A DNA stretch of 13,039 bases from contig DASSEM010000050.1 in the NCBI GenBank assembly GCA_035695265.1, forward strand, positions 1 through 13,039, read 5' to 3'. The position numbers were made by a program, and so were the translations under genes. The notes below the pieces were generated by a model, which searched no databases, was not told the DNA's origin, and saw only the letters and a program-made list of their open reading frames with translations. Source of the stretch: RHKX01 sp035695265 (GTDB lineage Bacteria > Actinomycetota > Thermoleophilia > Solirubrobacterales > 70-9). Of this stretch, positions 1-7,405 are shown in pieces; the stretch's first letter is position 1, and every line of letters begins with the position of its first letter.

Positions 1-1
1 G

Positions 2-658
2 CGCGGGCTCTTCGATCATTTGACCCGGAGCGGCGCGGCCGCGCAGAACCCGGCTGAGTTGCTTCCCAACCCGAAGTCCGGCTCGCGGCTGCCCCGGGTG
101 CTCGACCGCGACCAGGCCCGGCGACTGCTCGAGCGGATCCCGGCGACGACGCCGCTCGCGGCGCGCGACCGCGCGATGCTCGAGCTCGCCTACTCGTCCG
201 GCCTCCGCTGCGCCGAGCTCGTCGCCCTCGACCTCGATTCGGTCGACTTCGACGCCGAGACCGTCCGGGTCAGCGGCAAGGGGGGAAAGGAGCGCATCGT
301 CCCACTCGGCGAGCCGGCCCAGCGGGCGGTGGCCCGCTACGTCAAGCGGTTCCGCCCGGCGCTCGTCGCCGAGCCGGCTGAGCCGGCGCTGCTGCTCTCC
401 AAGAGCGGCCGGCGCCTGTCGCCCTCGGATGTGACCCGGCGGCTCGGCCGCTGGGTCGACGAGGCCGCAATCGCGGGCCGGGTCTCGCCACACGCGCTGA
501 GGCATTCGTTCGCGACGCACATGCTCGAGGGCGGCGCCGACCTGCGCTCGATCCAGGAGCTGCTCGGCCACGCCAGCATCTCGACCACCCAGATCTACAC
601 CCGGGTCGAGCCGGGACGGCTGCGGGATGCCTACGCCGGCGCCCATCCACGGGCCTGA
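2..658 (+). CDS. xerC: Tyrosine recombinase XerC, C-terminal part (5' end outside window)
   Basis: Site-specific tyrosine recombinase that with a XerD partner resolves chromosome dimers at dif. The reading frame is open from base 2, so the gene starts upstream; 218 residues are visible. Family members are near 300 residues, so most of the N-terminal core-binding domain is missing from view. The catalytic domain is complete. Counting from base 2: Arg69 in LRCAEL, Lys93 in GKGGKER, His164 and Arg167 in SPHALRH, His190 in LLGHAS, and nucleophile Tyr199 in TTQIYTR. The C-terminus ends in AHPRA, as in Xer proteins. HSFATHMLE followed by IQELLGHA resembles XerC more than XerD, and Xer genes near whiG are known in actinobacteria. 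The sigma factor gene follows after 39 bp. TTG at 20 is an in-frame codon but is not the true start. XerD is the main alternative. Confidence 0.9.
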   Translation, partial: RGLFDHLTRSGAAAQNPAELLPNPKSGSRLPRVLDRDQARRLLERIPATTPLAARDRAMLELAYSSGLRCAELVALDLDSVDFDAETVRVSGKGGKERIVPLGEPAQRAVARYVKRFRPALVAEPAEPALLLSKSGRRLSPSDVTRRLGRWVDEAAIAGRVSPHALRHSFATHMLEGGADLRSIQELLGHASISTTQIYTRVEPGRLRDAYAGAHPRA

Positions 659-697
659 CCCATCCTTGACTAACGTATGCGCTGAGGAGGACCCGGA

Positions 698-1474
698 ATG
701 GAGACCAACGTCAAGGCGGTCGAGCTCAAGGAGCTTTGGCGTCGTTGCAAGGATGAAGGGGACGAGCGCGCACGGGAGCGGCTCGTCGTCGCGTATTCCC
801 CGCTCGTCAAGTACGTCGCCGGACGGATGGCGTCGGGACTGCCGTCGCACGTCGAGGAGGGTGATCTCATCTCCTACGGCCTGATCGGCCTGATCGGCTC
901 GATCGAGCGCTACGACCTCGATCGCGACATCAAGTTCGAGACCTACGCGGTGGCGCGGATCCGCGGCGCGATCATCGACGAGCTGCGCTCGCTGGACTGG
1001 GTCCCGCGGTCGGTCCGGGCGAAGGCCCGCGACGTCGAGAAGACGCACTCGGAGCTCGAGAACAAGCTCGGGCGGGCGCCGAGCGAGGAGGAGATGGCGG
1101 ATCGACTCGGCATCTCGGTCGAGGACTTCCGGACGACGCTGCTCGAGATCGCCAACTCCTCGGTGCTGGCGCTCGACGACCTCTGGACGGTCTCCGACCC
1201 CGACGGCGGCCAGGTCTCGCTGCTCGACACGATCCGCGACCCCAACGCGGTCGACCCCGAGGAAGCGATCGACACGGTCGAGCTCAAGGACCGGCTCGCC
1301 GAGGCGATCGAGTCGCTGCCCGACCGCGAGCGGCTCGTGATCGCCCTCTACTACTACGAGACCTTGACCCTGCGCGAGATCGGCGAGGTCCTCGGGGTCA
1401 CCGAGTCCCGCGTCTCCCAGCTCCACACCAAGGCGGTGCTGGGGATGCGCTCGCACCTCCAGAACGCTGCCTGA
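698..1474 (+). CDS. whiG: RNA polymerase sigma factor, FliA/WhiG family
   Basis: Alternative sigma-70 (group 3) factor of 258 residues, the usual length for FliA/WhiG. Region 2 lies around residues 25-100: LVKYVAGRM, then the EEGDLISYGLIGLIGSIERY core-binding stretch, then FETYAVARIRGAIIDELR and WVPRSVR, all characteristic of this family. Region 3 spans about 105-160 (LGRAPSEEEMADRLGIS). Region 4 near the C-terminus carries LPDRERLVIALYYYE and the helix-turn-helix LTLREIGEVLGVTESRVSQLH. ATG 698 is preceded by a strong Shine-Dalgarno sequence, GAGGAGG. FliA drives flagellar genes and WhiG drives sporulation genes; no flagellar or sporulation gene is visible here, so the regulon is open. Its position after a Xer recombinase gene resembles the actinobacterial whiG locus, hence the symbol. 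The alternative name is fliA. Confidence 0.93.
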   Translation: METNVKAVELKELWRRCKDEGDERARERLVVAYSPLVKYVAGRMASGLPSHVEEGDLISYGLIGLIGSIERYDLDRDIKFETYAVARIRGAIIDELRSLDWVPRSVRAKARDVEKTHSELENKLGRAPSEEEMADRLGISVEDFRTTLLEIANSSVLALDDLWTVSDPDGGQVSLLDTIRDPNAVDPEEAIDTVELKDRLAEAIESLPDRERLVIALYYYETLTLREIGEVLGVTESRVSQLHTKAVLGMRSHLQNAA

Positions 1475-1516
1475 TCGCCTTCGCGGCCGGCTCGGACCGC
1501 CGTCGCGACCGTGATC

Positions 1517-1522
1517 TAACCT
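1517..1522 (+). promoter_or_regulatory. Putative -10 box of a leaderless promoter (zinc-ribbon gene)
   Basis: TAACCT lies 7 nt before the ATG at 1530. No Shine-Dalgarno sequence precedes that ATG, so transcription probably begins at or next to the start codon. No clear -35 hexamer is visible. Confidence 0.4.
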
Positions 1523-1529
1523 GCGCCCG

Positions 1530-2228
1530 ATGCAAGGCGAGCCCCCGTCCGACTCCGTCTGCTCCGTCTGCGGCCGCGGCCTGCTCCCCGGCGAGCAGGC
1601 GATCGAGTTCATCACCCGCGACGGTCAGCGGATCCAGGCCTGTGAGCTCTGTAAGCCGCGCGCCGAGGCAGCGGGCTGGCTTCGTCCCGAGGAGATGGAC
1701 GAGCACGGGGCGTCGCTTGGGCGCGAACGGCGCCGTAGCCGCGGCGCCGGGATGCTCGGCGGTCTGCTGTCGCGGCGCCAGCCGGAGGGCGGGGAGGAGG
1801 CGCAGCCGCGGCGGGCGGCCGCAGCCGACCCCGAGCCGGCCGCCGGCGAGGCGCCGCGCGAGCCCGACCCCGAGCCCGCCGCCGCGCCGACTGCGACCAC
1901 GATCGCCGACGCGGTCACCGCGTTCAACCGCTCCGATCATCGCCGCACCGTGGCCGGCCTGACCCGGACGCTCGGGCCGCCGCGGGCCACCGCGCTGATC
2001 CGGGCGGGCAACGGCGTCTCGTCCGTGCGGCTGACGATCGCCTGGGAGATCACCTGGTACCAGTGGGAGGTCGTCGTTGCCGGGCGCCGGCACGAGGTCC
2101 GGGAGTCGGGCAAGGGGGAGACGATCGATCAGCTCGGCGCCGACGATCGGAGCTGGAACCTGATGGTCGCTCTCGATGGGACCCTCGAGGAGAAGACGGC
2201 GAGCTCGGCTCCGGTCGAGGAACGGTGA
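1530..2228 (+). CDS. Zinc-ribbon protein of unknown function
   Basis: A 232-residue protein whose family I do not recognise. The N-terminus has two CxxC knuckles, Cys11/Cys14 and Cys38/Cys41, which should form a zinc ribbon. Residues about 60-125 are low-complexity, rich in Arg, Pro, Ala and Glu, and probably a disordered linker. The C-terminal part, about 125-220, looks folded: an Ala/Arg-rich helix, then a strand-rich piece with several tryptophans (IAWEITWYQWEVVV, later RSWNLMV). There is no signal peptide or membrane segment, so it should be cytoplasmic. ATG 1530 sits 7 nt after a TAACCT box with no Shine-Dalgarno sequence. The gene follows the sigma factor by 55 bp and overlaps the RNase H start by 4 nt, so the two should be co-translated. 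A nucleic-acid role is possible from the context but not shown. Confidence 0.8.
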   Translation: MQGEPPSDSVCSVCGRGLLPGEQAIEFITRDGQRIQACELCKPRAEAAGWLRPEEMDEHGASLGRERRRSRGAGMLGGLLSRRQPEGGEEAQPRRAAAADPEPAAGEAPREPDPEPAAAPTATTIADAVTAFNRSDHRRTVAGLTRTLGPPRATALIRAGNGVSSVRLTIAWEITWYQWEVVVAGRRHEVRESGKGETIDQLGADDRSWNLMVALDGTLEEKTASSAPVEER

Positions 2229-2623
2229 AGCTGACCGTTCACGTCGACGGGGGAGCGCGCGGCAACCCCGGGCCGGCGGCGATCGCCGCGGTCGTCAGCG
2301 ACCCCGACGGCGAGGTCATCGACAGCGTCTCGCAGGTGATCGGCCGTGCCACCAACAACGTCGCCGAGTACCGGGCGCTGATCCTCGGCGTCGAGCGCGC
2401 GGCGGAGCTCGGCGCGACCGAGGTCGACGTCGTCGGGGATTCGGAGTTGATCGTCAAGCAGGTCCGCGGCGAGTACAAGGTCAAGAACCCGGACATGAAG
2501 CCGCTCCACGCCGCCGCCTCCGCCGCCCTCGCCCGCCTCGACTCCTGGTCGATCCGCCACGTCAAGCGCGAGCTCAACGCCGAGGCCGACCGCCTCGTCA
2601 ACGAGGCCCTCGACGCCAACTGA
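2225..2623 (+). CDS. rnhA: Ribonuclease H, type 1 (RNase HI family)
   Basis: Cytoplasmic endonuclease that cuts the RNA strand of RNA:DNA hybrids. It has 132 residues in a compact RNase H fold. The four metal-binding acids are present: Asp8 in HVDGGARGNPGP, Glu48 in NNVAEYRAL, Asp72 in VVGDSELIVKQ, and Asp122 in ELNAEADRLVN. It lacks the basic protrusion of E. coli RnhA and belongs to the shorter group that includes YpdQ and the N-terminal domain of mycobacterial Rv2228c. The start is GTG at 2225: it overlaps the upstream TGA as GTGA, and homology begins at once. An upstream in-frame codon at 2063 would add an extension lying inside the preceding gene and with no RNase H character, so I reject it. 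Production is probably coupled to the zinc-ribbon protein. Confidence 0.92.
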   Translation: MKLTVHVDGGARGNPGPAAIAAVVSDPDGEVIDSVSQVIGRATNNVAEYRALILGVERAAELGATEVDVVGDSELIVKQVRGEYKVKNPDMKPLHAAASAALARLDSWSIRHVKRELNAEADRLVNEALDAN

Positions 2624-2672
2624 CGTCACCGGGCCGCGCTCTCCCCAGGGCGACGGTCTCCGATCCCCCGCC

Positions 2673-2715
2673 GAGCGACGAGTTTCGACCAACTGTCGGT
2701 GACAACTCGTCGCTC
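2673..2715. repeat. Perfect 12-bp inverted repeat (possible terminator or protein site)
   Basis: GAGCGACGAGTT at 2673-2684 is repeated in inverse orientation at 2704-2715, with a 19-nt loop. It lies 50 bp after the RNase H stop and just before the tRNA-Gly promoter. It could end the RNase H transcript, although no T-run follows. It could also be an operator or an interspersed palindromic element; only one copy is seen in this window. Confidence 0.6.
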
Positions 2716-2746
2716 ACCGCCGCGGCGGTGCCGCAAGGCCCCCTTC

Positions 2747-2752
2747 TATACT
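2747..2752 (+). promoter_or_regulatory. -10 box of the tRNA-Gly promoter
   Basis: TATACT ends 11 nt before the first base of tRNA-Gly. The tRNA-Cys gene has a similar box at exactly the same distance. No convincing -35 hexamer is seen about 17 bp upstream. Confidence 0.5.
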
Positions 2753-2763
2753 TCCGCCCCCGT

Positions 2764-2837
2764 GCGGCTGTAGCTCAGTTGGCTAGAGCGTCTGCTTGCC
2801 ATGCAGAAGGTCGTGGGTTCGAATCCCATCAGCCGCT
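2764..2837 (+). tRNA. tRNA-Gly (GCC)
   Basis: A complete cloverleaf of 74 nt. The acceptor stem GCGGCTG pairs perfectly with CAGCCGC at 2830-2836, with discriminator T at 2837. The D arm (TAGCTCAGTTGGCTAGAGC) and the T arm (GTGGG TTCGAAT CCCAT) are canonical. The anticodon stem TCTGC/GCAGA encloses TTGCCAT, placing anticodon GCC at 2798-2800. The 3' CCA is not encoded and must be added enzymatically. Confidence 0.97.
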
Positions 2838-2856
2838 TGCGCCTTGAGGGTCGGTT

Positions 2857-2871
2857 CCTCGAGCAACGAGG
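2857..2871 (+). terminator. Small hairpin after tRNA-Gly
   Basis: CCTCG, loop AGCAA, CGAGG lies 20 nt after the tRNA. It may end or protect the tRNA precursor. The stem is short and no T-run follows, so this is tentative. Confidence 0.3.
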
Positions 2872-2926
2872 TTGGCGTTGGCCCGCCCCGTTTGGGCTCA
2901 GTGCCTACTGGGCAGTGGGAACCACC

Positions 2927-3196
2927 ATGCAGATCCTCGGCCTGATCCTCATCGGCATCGTGATCGGTGTTCTCGCCCGCCTGCTTCTTCCCGGTCGCCA
3001 GCACATCGGCGTGCTGCTGACGATCCTTCTCGGGATCGGAGGAGCACTGGTCGGCGGAATCGTCGCCAGCGCAATCGGTGAGGGGGACATCTTCGAGCTG
3101 AACCTCATCGGAACGCTCGTCGGAATCATCGCGGCGGTCCTCCTGATCGCTGCGGCTGAGTCGTTCGGCGCGGGGCGCTCCCGCCGCACGGTCTGA
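2927..3196 (+). CDS. GlsB/YeaQ/YmgE-type small membrane protein
   Basis: An 89-residue integral membrane protein of the transglycosylase-associated (GlsB/YeaQ/YmgE) stress-response family. Three hydrophobic segments are visible, at roughly residues 2-19, 27-48 and 59-78. The Gly-rich second segment (LLGIGGALVGGIVAS) and the short LARLLLPGR loop after the first helix are typical. The biochemical role of the family is unknown; members are often induced by stress. I chose ATG 2927 because the family begins with a hydrophobic helix. The longer frame from 2801 would start inside tRNA-Gly. A weak GGGA lies upstream of the ATG. The gene converges on uvrA with 28 bp between the stop codons. Confidence 0.88.
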   Translation: MQILGLILIGIVIGVLARLLLPGRQHIGVLLTILLGIGGALVGGIVASAIGEGDIFELNLIGTLVGIIAAVLLIAAAESFGAGRSRRTV

Positions 3197-3224
3197 CCGG
3201 TTCTCTCGTGACCGTTCCCGTCGG

Positions 3225-3228
<4 letters not shown>
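3193..3228. terminator. Stem-loop spanning two convergent stop codons
   Basis: CTGACCG at 3193-3199 pairs with CGGTCAG at 3222-3228 across a 22-nt loop. The stem contains the TGA of the membrane protein gene and the TGA of uvrA on the other strand. It could act as a bidirectional terminator, although it has no T-run. Confidence 0.4.
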
Positions 3229-5618
<2,390 letters not shown>

Positions 5619-5691
5619 CTGCTCCCTACCATCGCAAAGACCGGCTTCATCCGGCGGTCCCTGGCCGAGGACCGTCGTCAAGCCGATCTGA

Positions 5692-5697
5692 CATGAT
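5692..5697 (+). promoter_or_regulatory. Putative -10 box of a leaderless ferritin promoter
   Basis: CATGAT ends 6 nt before the ferritin ATG, and no Shine-Dalgarno sequence is present. It lies in the 85-bp divergent gap shared with the uvrA-like gene. No clear -35 is seen. Confidence 0.35.
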
Positions 5698-5703
5698 CCG
5701 GTC

Positions 5704-6210
5704 ATGCCGTCCGAGCGCTTGATCGACGCCCTGAACGAGCAGATCGGCAGGGAATACGCGGCCGCACACCAGTATGTGGCGATCGCCTCCTATTACGACG
5801 TCGCCACCTATCCGAACCTGGCCCGACTGTTCAACGAGCAGGCCGAGGAGGAGCGCGAGCACGCCGCCAAGATGGTCGGCTACCTGATCGATTCGGGCGC
5901 GACACCGAAGCTCGCCGAGATCGCCGCCCCGCGCGACCGCTTCGACGACCACGTCGAGCCGATCAATCTCGCGCTCGAGCAAGAGCGCTCGAACACGGTC
6001 GCGATCAACAAGCTCTTCGACATCGCCCGCGAGACCCGCGACCATGCCAGCGAGGTGTTCCTGCACTGGTTCATCAACGAGCAGGTCGAGGAGGAGTCGC
6101 GGATGGAGTCGCTGCTCGAGGTCGCCGAACGGGTGCGGGACTTCCCGATGATGCTCGACGAGTTCGTCTACCGCGAGGGCGACAAGCTCGGCGAGGCCGA
6201 AACCGACTGA
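5704..6210 (+). CDS. Non-haem ferritin
   Basis: A cytoplasmic iron-storage protein expected to form a 24-mer that oxidises Fe(II) and stores it as mineral. At 168 residues it has the usual bacterial ferritin (FtnA/BfrB-like) length and a four-helix bundle with a fifth C-terminal helix. The ferroxidase residues are in place: Glu17 in IGREYAAAHQY, Glu50 and His53 in AEEEREHAAKM, Glu94 in LEQER, and Gln127 with Glu130 in NEQVEEE. No haem-ligand methionine typical of bacterioferritin is obvious. ATG 5704 has no Shine-Dalgarno sequence and probably heads a leaderless mRNA. The gene is divergent from uvrA. A palindrome resembling an IdeR/DtxR iron box lies about 215 bp downstream, too far 3' to be the usual operator of this gene. 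Confidence 0.95.
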   Translation: MPSERLIDALNEQIGREYAAAHQYVAIASYYDVATYPNLARLFNEQAEEEREHAAKMVGYLIDSGATPKLAEIAAPRDRFDDHVEPINLALEQERSNTVAINKLFDIARETRDHASEVFLHWFINEQVEEESRMESLLEVAERVRDFPMMLDEFVYREGDKLGEAETD

Positions 6211-6228
6211 GCCGCCGGCGTCGCGGCT
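6210..6228 (+). terminator. Possible hairpin terminator of the ferritin gene
   Basis: AGCCGC (6210-6215) and GCGGCT (6223-6228) form a 6-bp stem with a 7-nt loop, starting at the last base of the ferritin stop codon. No T-run follows. Confidence 0.3.
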
Positions 6229-6420
6229 GCGGGTCGCTGACGTTCCCAGCTCTGGCGCAGCAGCGGCTCGTACTTCTGAAGCGACGCCGGGACCCCGCGC
6301 ATGTGCGGTGGAGCCACGGATCCGATCCGCACCGCCGCGGCCGTGCGCAACGGGCAGCGGCGGCAACGCGGCATCGATCGGCAGCAGCGTCCGGGCGGCA
6401 TCAAGCCGCAGCCTAGCGCA
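6229..6420. other. Intergenic stretch with no recognised gene
   Basis: Together with the flanking bases up to 6538 this is a gap of about 330 bp between ferritin and the GFA protein. The only frame of any length is 6168-6404 on the - strand. It is Arg/Ser/Pro-rich, overlaps the ferritin 3' end and has no recognisable domain, so I do not call it. Apart from the palindrome and promoter-like bases listed separately I see nothing in it. Confidence 0.5.
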
Positions 6421-6422
6421 GA

Positions 6423-6441
6423 TTAGGGTCGCCTAACCCGG
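6423..6441. promoter_or_regulatory. IdeR/DtxR-like iron box (tentative)
   Basis: TTAGGGTCGCCTAACCCGG resembles the 19-bp IdeR/DtxR consensus (TTAGGTTAGSCTAACCTAA), best in its left and middle parts. The core TTAGG and CCTAA form an inverted repeat at 6423-6436. It lies 97 bp upstream of the GFA gene start and downstream of ferritin, so iron control of one of these genes is plausible but not shown. Confidence 0.35.
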
Positions 6442-6538
6442 ATGTGCGGGATGCGCGTCGCTGGAATCGTTCGTCCCCGTCGCTTCCCCGGTGGTAGCGT
6501 TGCCGCGGATCGTTCAACGCCTACGGAGAGGGGTCGTG

Positions 6539-6928
6539 ATGTCTGAGACGCTCAAGGGGACCTGCTTGTGCGATGGCATCGAGTACGAGGTCCAGGATCC
6601 CGAGTCACTGGGCTATTGCCATTGCACCCGCTGCCAGCGGTGGACCGGCGAAGCCCTCGCCGGCGTGGTCGTGTCACCGCAGAACTTCCGCTTCACCAAG
6701 GGCGAGGACCTGGTCAAGCGCTACGAGAGCGAGTTCGCTCCGCGCCACTTCTGCGGCAACTGCGGGTCGAGCCTCTATGACGACCTCGGCGAGAAGTACT
6801 TCGTGGCCGCCGGGCTGATGCGCGAGCTCGACCTCGAGCCGAGCTTCCACCTCCAGGTCGCCTTCAAGGCCCCGTGGCACGAGATTGGTGGCAACGCGCC
6901 GCAGTACGACGAGGCCCCTCCGGCGTGA
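6539..6928 (+). CDS. GFA-family zinc protein (Gfa/CENP-V domain)
   Basis: A 129-residue protein of the glutathione-dependent formaldehyde-activating enzyme (Gfa)/CENP-V domain family. The zinc-binding cysteines follow the family order: Cys9 and Cys11 (TCLCDGI), Cys27, Cys29 and Cys32 (GYCHCTRC), and Cys72 with Cys75 (FCGNCGSSL). Only the founding member has been tied to glutathione and formaldehyde; most homologues have no proven substrate, and actinobacteria generally use mycothiol. The enzymatic role is therefore open. ATG 6539 has the purine-rich GGAGAGGGG upstream and the Cys motif follows closely. GTG 6536 is an alternative start. The frame opens at 6491, but those residues show no family similarity. 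It is cytoplasmic and transcribed alone, converging on the repeat protein gene. Confidence 0.9.
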   Translation: MSETLKGTCLCDGIEYEVQDPESLGYCHCTRCQRWTGEALAGVVVSPQNFRFTKGEDLVKRYESEFAPRHFCGNCGSSLYDDLGEKYFVAAGLMRELDLEPSFHLQVAFKAPWHEIGGNAPQYDEAPPA

Positions 6929-6956
6929 AGCCGCCTAGGGACGCGCTTCGACACGA

Positions 6957-6989
6957 CGAAGCCGGGAGCGCTGGGCGCCCCCGGCTTCG
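6957..6989. terminator. Strong bidirectional hairpin between convergent genes
   Basis: CGAAGCCGGG (6957-6966) pairs perfectly with CCCGGCTTCG (6980-6989), a 10-bp GC-rich stem with a 13-nt loop. It lies between the GFA stop and the repeat-protein stop and can serve both strands. No T-run, as is common in actinobacteria. Confidence 0.7.
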
Positions 6990-7005
6990 GTAGATCCGGC
7001 CAGGC

Positions 7006-7338
7006 TCAGCGGATCTCGTCGACGATGCAGCGCTTCAGCGCCTGCTTGCCCTTGCCGCCGTACTGGTTGACGAACTCGCGCGTGTCGGTGCGCCGCTCCT
7101 CCTTGCAGTCCCGCTTGGCGCTGCGCTTCTCGTGGCGGATGCAGCGCTTCAGGGCCTGCTTGCCCTTGCCGCCGTACTGGTTGACGAACTCGCGCGTGTC
7201 GGTGCGCCGCTCCTGCTTGCACTCCTGCTTGGCGGCCTTGTGGATGCCGGCCGCTTCGGCGGTTGCCGGCGCCGCGATCGCGATGCTCGCGAGCGCGACT
7301 CCGATGATGGCGAGCGCGATTGCTCCCAGCTTCTTCAT
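7006..7338 (-). CDS. Secreted protein with two nearly identical 38-residue repeats
   Basis: A 110-residue protein of unknown function. Residues 1-29 are a clear signal peptide: MKKLG, a hydrophobic core, then APATAEA. The mature part is two tandem copies of a 38-residue unit (about 37-74 and 75-110), each with two cysteines 26 residues apart (Cys40/Cys66 and Cys78/Cys104) around the shared core ERRTDTREFVNQYGGKG. Each unit is Lys/Arg-rich and probably helical, with one disulphide when exported. From memory, the pattern C-K-x-E-R ... F-x-x-x-Y-G ... K-C resembles short motifs in secreted Thermoleophilia proteins. The start has the best Shine-Dalgarno sequence in the window (AGGAGG, 5 nt before ATG). 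About 50 bp upstream lies a copy of the tandem CTAATC element that also precedes the PepSY/two-component operon, so the response regulator probably controls it. Confidence 0.85.
   Translation of the reverse strand: MKKLGAIALAIIGVALASIAIAAPATAEAAGIHKAAKQECKQERRTDTREFVNQYGGKGKQALKRCIRHEKRSAKRDCKEERRTDTREFVNQYGGKGKQALKRCIVDEIR
7024..7120 (-). repeat. 97-bp direct repeat, copy 1 (encodes C-terminal protein repeat)
   Basis: It matches the copy at 7138-7234 at 93 of 97 positions, with a period of 114 bp. Of the four differences one is synonymous (Ala) and three change Gln/Glu, Glu/Asp and Gln/Arg. About 60 central bases are identical, including third codon positions. Confidence 0.95.
7138..7234 (-). 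repeat. 97-bp direct repeat, copy 2 (encodes N-terminal protein repeat)
   Basis: Partner of the copy at 7024-7120. The lack of synonymous drift suggests a recent in-frame tandem duplication or ongoing gene conversion. Confidence 0.95.
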
Positions 7339-7385
7339 GGTTGCCTCCTAGGATCGTTGACTACCTCCGGAAGGTTGCAGCGAGT

Positions 7386-7405
7386 GGATTAGAGGCCGAT
7401 TAGGA
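7386..7405 (-). promoter_or_regulatory. Tandem CTAATC element B, candidate response-regulator operator
   Basis: On the + strand GATTAG occurs at 7387-7392 and again at 7398-7403, with an 11-bp period, in the context GATTAGAGGCCGATTAG. The second half-site overlaps the TAA stop of the sensor kinase. The element ends 48 nt before the repeat-protein ATG. A 16-of-17 match lies upstream of the PepSY gene. Eleven-bp direct repeats are typical OmpR/PhoB-family sites. Confidence 0.6.

Noticed and set aside
2801..2926. N-terminal extension of the GlsB-like gene
   Set aside because: It would start inside the anticodon loop of tRNA-Gly. The family begins at the ATG at 2927.
6168..6404. 78-codon open frame on the - strand in the gap after ferritin
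   Set aside because: It overlaps the ferritin 3' end, is Arg/Ser/Pro-rich, and has no ribosome-binding site or recognisable domain.
7024..7234. CRISPR-like or mobile-element repeat
   Set aside because: Only two copies, contiguous with an open frame and in phase with codons; they are coding repeats of one protein.
7387..7403. GCCGATTA within the element as a FliA/WhiG -10 box on the + strand
   Set aside because: It resembles GCCGATAA, but there is no TAAA -35 at the right distance and no + strand gene follows. The paired 11-bp repeat explains it better.
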